From: Sciscionella sediminilitoris
GTDB taxonomy: Bacteria > Actinomycetota > Actinomycetes > Mycobacteriales > Pseudonocardiaceae
Length of the DNA stretch: 64,000 bases
Direction: 5' to 3'
Assembly: GCF_000737195.2 (NCBI RefSeq)
Contig: NZ_JALM01000017.1
Span: forward strand, 62,001 to 126,000
The notes under the pieces: generated by a model
What the model was told of the DNA's origin: nothing
Database searches by the model: none
What the model saw: only the letters and a program-made list of their open reading frames with translations
Made by a program: the position numbers and the translations under genes
Part shown: positions 59,789 through 64,000 of the stretch, one piece after another
Layout: each line of letters starts with the position of its first letter
Position numbering within the stretch: the first letter of the stretch is position 1

Positions 59789-60646
59789 TCAGGACAATGC
59801 CGAGCTCGTTTTCCGGGCGCGCAGGGCATACAGAGTCGGCACGCGTGGCTGCGCGCCTGCTCCGACGTGCCACCATCCATAGTCGGTTCGGGACATCGAT
59901 GGCCAGCGAGGCCATGGCAAGACATCGAGTTCGGTCAGATCATCGAGCACGAGTCCGGCCCCGAGCAAGGCGGTCACTACTTCGCCGATGCCATGTGACC
60001 ATTCGTAGTGCACGGTGTCGTTTTCCAGGGCCGGACCATCGGTGTAGGTATGGCGGCTGTCGTGTTCGATGGCGCCGCGACCCTCCAGATAGTCCTGGCG
60101 GATCGTCAGTCCCGTGGGGTCATCCGGGTCGGCGTTGGCGCCGAAGGCCGTCAGCAGTGGGTGGAATTCCACGACGTACACGAATCCACCCGGGCGGAGC
60201 AGTCCGGTGACAACCTCAGCCCATCCGGATAAATCGGGCAGGTAACACAAAGACCCCTTGCCGGTATAGACGATGTCGAAGCGTTCCGCGCCGAGCACCC
60301 CGACCGCGTCGTACACATCCGCCTTCGCGTACTCGATGTCCAGGCCCGCGGTCCGGGCGGCACCGGCGGCTTGCTCGACCGACCGCGCCGAGATGTCCAG
60401 CCCGACGACGCGGGCGCCCGCTTGCGCCAAGGCCATCGTTTCGACCCCGAGATGGCACTGCAGGTGGGCCACGTCCACACCGGCGAGCGCGCCGAGCGCT
60501 TCCCACTCGAACGGCGCGATCCAATCCTGAGGATCCCGCGTACCGAGCCCATAGAACTCACTCTGCACATGGATCGGAGTACGCGCGTCCCAATTCCGCT
60601 CGTTGAGGGTGATCCGGTGCTGTGTATCCACATCGAAAGTCACCAC
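59789..60646 (-). CDS. Class I SAM-dependent methyltransferase
   Basis: 285 residues. HLQCHLGVETMALAQAGARVVGLDISARSVEQA is motif I and post-I, DIEYAKADVYD motif II, FDIVYTGKGSLCYLPDLSGWAEVVTGLLRPGGFVYVVEFHPL motifs III-IV. Substrate not predictable. It is the first host gene after attR, and the 240 bp before its stop side show no gene. Confidence 0.88.
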   Translation of the reverse strand: MVTFDVDTQHRITLNERNWDARTPIHVQSEFYGLGTRDPQDWIAPFEWEALGALAGVDVAHLQCHLGVETMALAQAGARVVGLDISARSVEQAAGAARTAGLDIEYAKADVYDAVGVLGAERFDIVYTGKGSLCYLPDLSGWAEVVTGLLRPGGFVYVVEFHPLLTAFGANADPDDPTGLTIRQDYLEGRGAIEHDSRHTYTDGPALENDTVHYEWSHGIGEVVTALLGAGLVLDDLTELDVLPWPRWPSMSRTDYGWWHVGAGAQPRVPTLYALRARKTSSALS

Positions 60647-60984
60647 TCAGACCTACCACACCAGAGCGGGCGACGGGCAGCTGTCAACGCAGCACAGAAA
60701 CCGGATCGCAGCGGGGAACCTCCAGCAGATCCCGGACAGATCGGCGAAATTCGAGGCCGTGCACCGAGCACTCCCGATGTTTCACCGCAGAACCGCTAGG
60801 CACCAAGCGGTCAGCGTTGGACAATTTCGCTGCCGTGCATTGCCATTGATCTCCCGGATGGACACCGCGCGTGGCGCCCGGCCAGCGCACAATCGATGCG
60901 CGAGTCCAGCGGCGTCATCACTGCCCGATCAGCACTGCCCCGCGGATGCCCGTCATCCTCGAAACGATCAAAGCGCTCCAGAAA
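60647..60984. other. No gene seen
   Basis: 338 bp between two leftward host genes. Short frames only; none with a convincing start or family pattern. Probably the promoter of the methyltransferase gene. Confidence 0.5.
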
Positions 60985-61902
60985 TCACTGGCTCGGATCC
61001 GAGCTGGTTTTCGCGGTGGTTGAGCCAGGTTGGCTCGCCACGGCGAATCGCAGCGTATTTCCCGAAAGATCCTGGACCGTCAGCACTCCCTCGGCCAGTT
61101 CGGCCGGATGATCCGCCGAACGCAGCCGCCCGGCGAGCTCTTCGAGGTCCCGCGTCCCGGGCAGCGTAAGGTTCACCGCGAGCAGCTGGGCGCTGTCCTC
61201 CGGGGCGGGCTCGCTGTCGGCGGTGCTGAACCGGTTGGTGACCACGATCATGCTGCGCTGTTCGCCAGGGCCGACGCCGAGGAACTTGCGCCCCATCCGG
61301 GCACCGACCTCGAACCCGAGCACGTCACAGTAGAACGGTTCGCTGTCCTCCAGCTCGGCGTCGGTGACCTTCAGCTGGACGTGCCCGAGTTCCGTGGCCG
61401 GGGCGAGCCCCTCGAACGGCGCCTCCGCTTCCGGATCGGCCGTCAGCGCGGACAGCTCCATCGGGTGAGCGACCAGCACCGGCAGCCCGTCCGCCCACCG
61501 CCATTCCGCGCGCGGGCGCGCCGCGGTCAGTTCCACGGTATGTCCGTCCGGATCGACCACATAGCAGGACTCCGAGACCTCGTGATCGATCAGCCTGGCT
61601 TCGGAGTGCGTGCCGAGAAAATGCCGGGCGAACCGGCCAAGATCGGAGCGGCGCGGCAGCTGCGGCGCCACGTGACTGAGCCCGGGACTGGATTCCGGCG
61701 CGGGCCGCGCCCCCGGAAGCTCGTGCAGCACCAGCAGCGTGCGTCCGGAAACCCCGAACCGCGCCCGACCCCCGTTCCTCTCGATCAGGTCCAGACCGAG
61801 GGCGTTCGTGTAGTACGCCGTACTCCGCTCGAGATCACCGACGGTCAGCTCGACCGAATCGAGCACGACCCCGCTGCTGATCCGAAACCTGCTCATCTTC
61901 AC
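60985..61902 (-). CDS. Two-domain VOC (glyoxalase/dioxygenase-type) protein
   Basis: 305 residues with two VOC modules: LDSVELTVGDLERSTAYYTNALGLDLIER...YVVDPDGHTVELTAARP and LGHVQLKVTDAELEDSEPFYCDVLGFEVGARM...VQDLSGNTLRFA. This is the layout of extradiol-dioxygenase-like and YfiE/CatE-type proteins. Metal-binding residues are not all obvious, so the activity is open. GGAGG precedes GTG by 5 nt and ATG by 11 nt. A perfect 20-bp palindrome lies just upstream. Confidence 0.8.
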   Translation of the reverse strand: MKMSRFRISSGVVLDSVELTVGDLERSTAYYTNALGLDLIERNGGRARFGVSGRTLLVLHELPGARPAPESSPGLSHVAPQLPRRSDLGRFARHFLGTHSEARLIDHEVSESCYVVDPDGHTVELTAARPRAEWRWADGLPVLVAHPMELSALTADPEAEAPFEGLAPATELGHVQLKVTDAELEDSEPFYCDVLGFEVGARMGRKFLGVGPGEQRSMIVVTNRFSTADSEPAPEDSAQLLAVNLTLPGTRDLEELAGRLRSADHPAELAEGVLTVQDLSGNTLRFAVASQPGSTTAKTSSDPSQ

Positions 61903-61940
61903 TCTTGCCTCCGTGCCGTTGTCTCGGTGTCACTTTCAGT

Positions 61941-61960
61941 GTAACGAACATGTTCGTTAC
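61941..61960. promoter_or_regulatory. Perfect 20-bp palindromic operator
   Basis: GTAACGAACATGTTCGTTAC is its own reverse complement, 39 bp before the VOC gene start and 69 bp before the divergent FkbM-like gene. A partial GAACAAGTTC copy follows at once. Typical of TetR-family sites. No TetR gene is in view. Confidence 0.8.
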
Positions 61961-62028
61961 GAACAAGTTCGAACTGTTCGGATCGTTCGGATTCGCGCTC
62001 ACGCAGTGACCGCGACTAATATCCGCCC

Positions 62029-62826
62029 GTGACCGCCAACCTGACCGCGCTGCACTGCGTCAACTCCTGGGAAGCCGCCTATCTGCGCGATGAGGTGAAC
62101 GGCTACTTCGCCAACGGCATCGAGCTCGCCCCGGGCGCGACCGTGCTCGACGTCGGCGCCAATATCGGGGTCTTCTCCGCGGCCGTGCACGAACGATCGG
62201 CCGGCGAGGCGCGAATCTATGCCTTCGAGCCGTTGCCGCCGCTGCACGCGATACTCGAACGCAACGCCCGTGAGTTCTTCGGCGGACGCGTGACCACCTT
62301 GCCCTACGGACTCTCCGCCAGCGAGGCGGAACTCGAGTTCAGCTATTTCCCCGCCGCCACGATTTTCTCGTCCTCCTTCCGGGACAAGGGGAATGTCGAT
62401 GCCGAACGGCGGCGCATCGCCGCAAGCATCGCCGAGATGATGCGCCGTGAGGAGAACGGATCGGCGGTTTCCCGGATGCCCGCCCCCATCCTGCGCGCCC
62501 TCGTCGGCCGCCAACTGCGTTCGATGCGGCAACTCGAGACCCATCGGGTCCGGGTCCGACCGCTGTCCCGGGTACTCGAGGAACACCACATCGAGCACAT
62601 CGACCTGCTGAAAGTCGATGTCGAGGGCGCCGAACTCGAGGTACTGCACGGGATCGAGGACCGGCATTGGCCGCTGATCCGCCAGGCCGTCGTCGAGGTC
62701 GAGGGCTGGCGGCGAAACGGTGCGGTGATCGCCGAACTCCTCGGTGAACACGGCTTCTCGATCAGCACCGAACAGGGGCCGGTCCAGCGGGCGGCCGATG
62801 TCGGCATGGTTTTCGCCATCCGCTGA
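62029..62826 (+). CDS. FkbM-family methyltransferase
   Basis: 265 residues from a GTG. VLDVGANIGVFSAAVHERS (motif I), IYAFEPLPPLHAILERNA and IDLLKVDVEGAELEVLHGI are the FkbM signature; these are SAM-dependent O-methyltransferases of secondary metabolites or glycans. Substrate unknown. Divergent from the VOC gene. Confidence 0.9.
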   Translation: MTANLTALHCVNSWEAAYLRDEVNGYFANGIELAPGATVLDVGANIGVFSAAVHERSAGEARIYAFEPLPPLHAILERNAREFFGGRVTTLPYGLSASEAELEFSYFPAATIFSSSFRDKGNVDAERRRIAASIAEMMRREENGSAVSRMPAPILRALVGRQLRSMRQLETHRVRVRPLSRVLEEHHIEHIDLLKVDVEGAELEVLHGIEDRHWPLIRQAVVEVEGWRRNGAVIAELLGEHGFSISTEQGPVQRAADVGMVFAIR

Positions 62827-63229
62827 CCGAATTCGATCCGCGCATTCCGTGACGGGAATTCCGAATGACAAGACCACACCTTTTCGGAACCTTCGTCAGT
62901 TGAAGTTCAATTGAGCAATAATGGTGAGCTCTCTCTTTTTTCTACCGCGCCGTTCAATCTCGATGGAGCTTGAACCGGATGCGGGCCGATAGCCGAGGGT
63001 AAGCGATCGGCCCCCTGACCCGGCCGGTTGCACACATCGAGCCGCCAGGGCACGCGGTTTCAATGAAAAGTACAAGACGATGATTTAGCCTTCCTGTATC
63101 GCGTCTTGAGTATTTTATTTCGATGTCTCATTTCGAAGACGGCGTCTTGTCAGGAGCCGTGCTTTCAACTTAATCTGCTAGCTGTCCTTGGTTATGAGAG
63201 GCATTCTCACAGAATGAGAGGACACGAAA
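62827..63229. other. Non-coding stretch upstream of iclR with repeats
   Basis: 403 bp, AT-richer than average. It holds TTGAA-G-TTCAA (62900-62910), CAAGACG/CGTCTTG units at 63073, 63102 and 63143 with AAGACG at 63136, and TGAGA-N5-TCTCA at 63195-63209 just before the gene. No coding frame is convincing. Confidence 0.65.
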
Positions 63230-64000
63230 ATGAGTCAGGCAGCAGACAAAGTGCTCGTGGTTCTGGATCACGTGGCTGCCAGCGGGGAACCGGTCAGCGC
63301 GATGTCGGTCGCGGGTCAGCTCGGCCTGGACAAGTCGACGTGCTCGCGGTTGCTCGCCCTGCTCGTCCAGCGGGGATGGCTGGTCCGGGATCACCGCTCG
63401 AGGCTGTTCAGCATCGGACCGATCCTCGCCCGGCTCGGTGCCACCGCCGTGCTCAACAACCGTTTTCAGTCGATACTGCTGCCCCTGTTGACGAAACTGC
63501 GCGACCAGACCGGCGAGACCATCGGATTCAATCGCCGCACCGGGGATCACCGGGTCACCGTCGCCGGACTGGAGAGCCAGGAGGTGATCCGCCGGATCCT
63601 GCCGATCGGTGAATCCTTCTTTCTCCCGTACGGGCCATCGGGAAAGGCGATCATGGCGTTCGTCGACGGTCCGCAACGGGATGCGCTGCTGGCCACACTC
63701 GATCCGCCCGAGGCCGACATCCTGGCAGCACAGCTCATCTCCGTGGCACGGATCGGGTACTTCTCCTCGGATGTCGACCATGTTCCCGGCGCGAGCGCGG
63801 TGTCGGTTCCGGTGTTCGACGCCAACGGCATCTTCGGCTCGCTCACCATCGCCGGACCGGGCCAGCGCTGGACCGCCGCCCGGCGGGAGCGCGCGACACC
63901 CGCGCTGCTGGCCGCGGGTCAGGCCCTTTCCCAGAGCATGGGCTACTGCGAGAACCGCTACCAGCAATGGCGGCGCGCTTTCGACCAATCGAGACAGGAG
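63230..64000 (+). CDS. IclR-family transcriptional regulator, 3' end cut
   Basis: 257 codons open to the last base, ATG 7 nt after GAGAGGA. The N-terminal winged helix (VLVVLDHVAASGEPVSAMSVAGQLGLDKSTCSRLLALLVQRGWLVRD) and effector domain (GETIGFNRRTGDHRVTVAGLES, FLPYGPSGKAIMAF, ASAVSVPVFDANGIFGSLTIAGP) are typical. Family length is about 250, so little is missing. It probably binds the repeats upstream. Confidence 0.9.
   Translation, partial: MSQAADKVLVVLDHVAASGEPVSAMSVAGQLGLDKSTCSRLLALLVQRGWLVRDHRSRLFSIGPILARLGATAVLNNRFQSILLPLLTKLRDQTGETIGFNRRTGDHRVTVAGLESQEVIRRILPIGESFFLPYGPSGKAIMAFVDGPQRDALLATLDPPEADILAAQLISVARIGYFSSDVDHVPGASAVSVPVFDANGIFGSLTIAGPGQRWTAARRERATPALLAAGQALSQSMGYCENRYQQWRRAFDQSRQE

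Noticed and set aside
63170-63988. Long minus-strand frame over the iclR gene
   Set aside because: It is antisense to a clear IclR protein and shows no family pattern.

Overview
The DNA is a high-GC actinobacterial chromosome segment, most like Pseudonocardiales (inference). The signs are a SecA2-type translocase without the C-terminal zinc motif, the oligoribonuclease/tRNA-His pair, an F420-type small oxidoreductase, and many GTG starts with ATGA/GTGA overlaps. It carries one apparently complete prophage of about 43.5 kb.

Left host flank (1-15994): the 3' part of secA2; an alpha/beta hydrolase divergent from a MarR regulator with a clear operator between them; an RpiR/SIS regulator; two divergent MFS exporters around a second palindrome; two GNAT acetyltransferases around a third MFS permease; an SMP-30-type lactonase; an F420-type protein; an NAD(P)H:ferredoxin reductase; a pair of bacterial-PH membrane proteins; orn; and tRNA-His.

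Prophage (15995-59548): bounded by a 29-bp perfect direct repeat of the tRNA-His 3' end. From the left it holds a tyrosine integrase; an accessory zone with an XRE/DUF5753-DUF6879 triad and a type VII (ESX) cassette of a secreted-type protein, a DUF3558 lipoprotein, a PPE-like protein and EspG; and a HicA-like toxin. A leftward late operon follows, read here from its distal end: holin, GH25 endolysin, tail genes, tape measure, tail chaperones with a -1 frameshift site, head-tail connectors, capsid, scaffold, MuF-like protein, portal, terminases and HNH. Next comes a rightward cargo island (HigBA, small HTH, nuclease-like protein, membrane protein). A TROVE/Ro60-like protein then sits directly downstream of an unusual RNA gene. 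The early leftward operon follows: RusA, DUF2303, RecT, RecB-like exonuclease, DNA methyltransferase and many small zinc-binding or membrane proteins. Last is the immunity region with a divergent repressor pair. In the circular phage the repressor and integrase genes would flank attP in the same orientation.

The most striking element is at 47242-47340 (minus strand): an RNA with all the conserved tRNA parts in circularly permuted order (anticodon arm, T arm, closed acceptor hairpin, D arm), its ends joined by a 10-bp stem with a bulged A. It lies immediately upstream of the phage Ro60-like gene and looks like a phage-borne Ro-Y RNA (YrlA-type) system.

Right host flank (59549-64000): a SAM methyltransferase, a two-domain VOC protein divergent from an FkbM methyltransferase around a perfect 20-bp palindrome, and an IclR regulator running off the window end.
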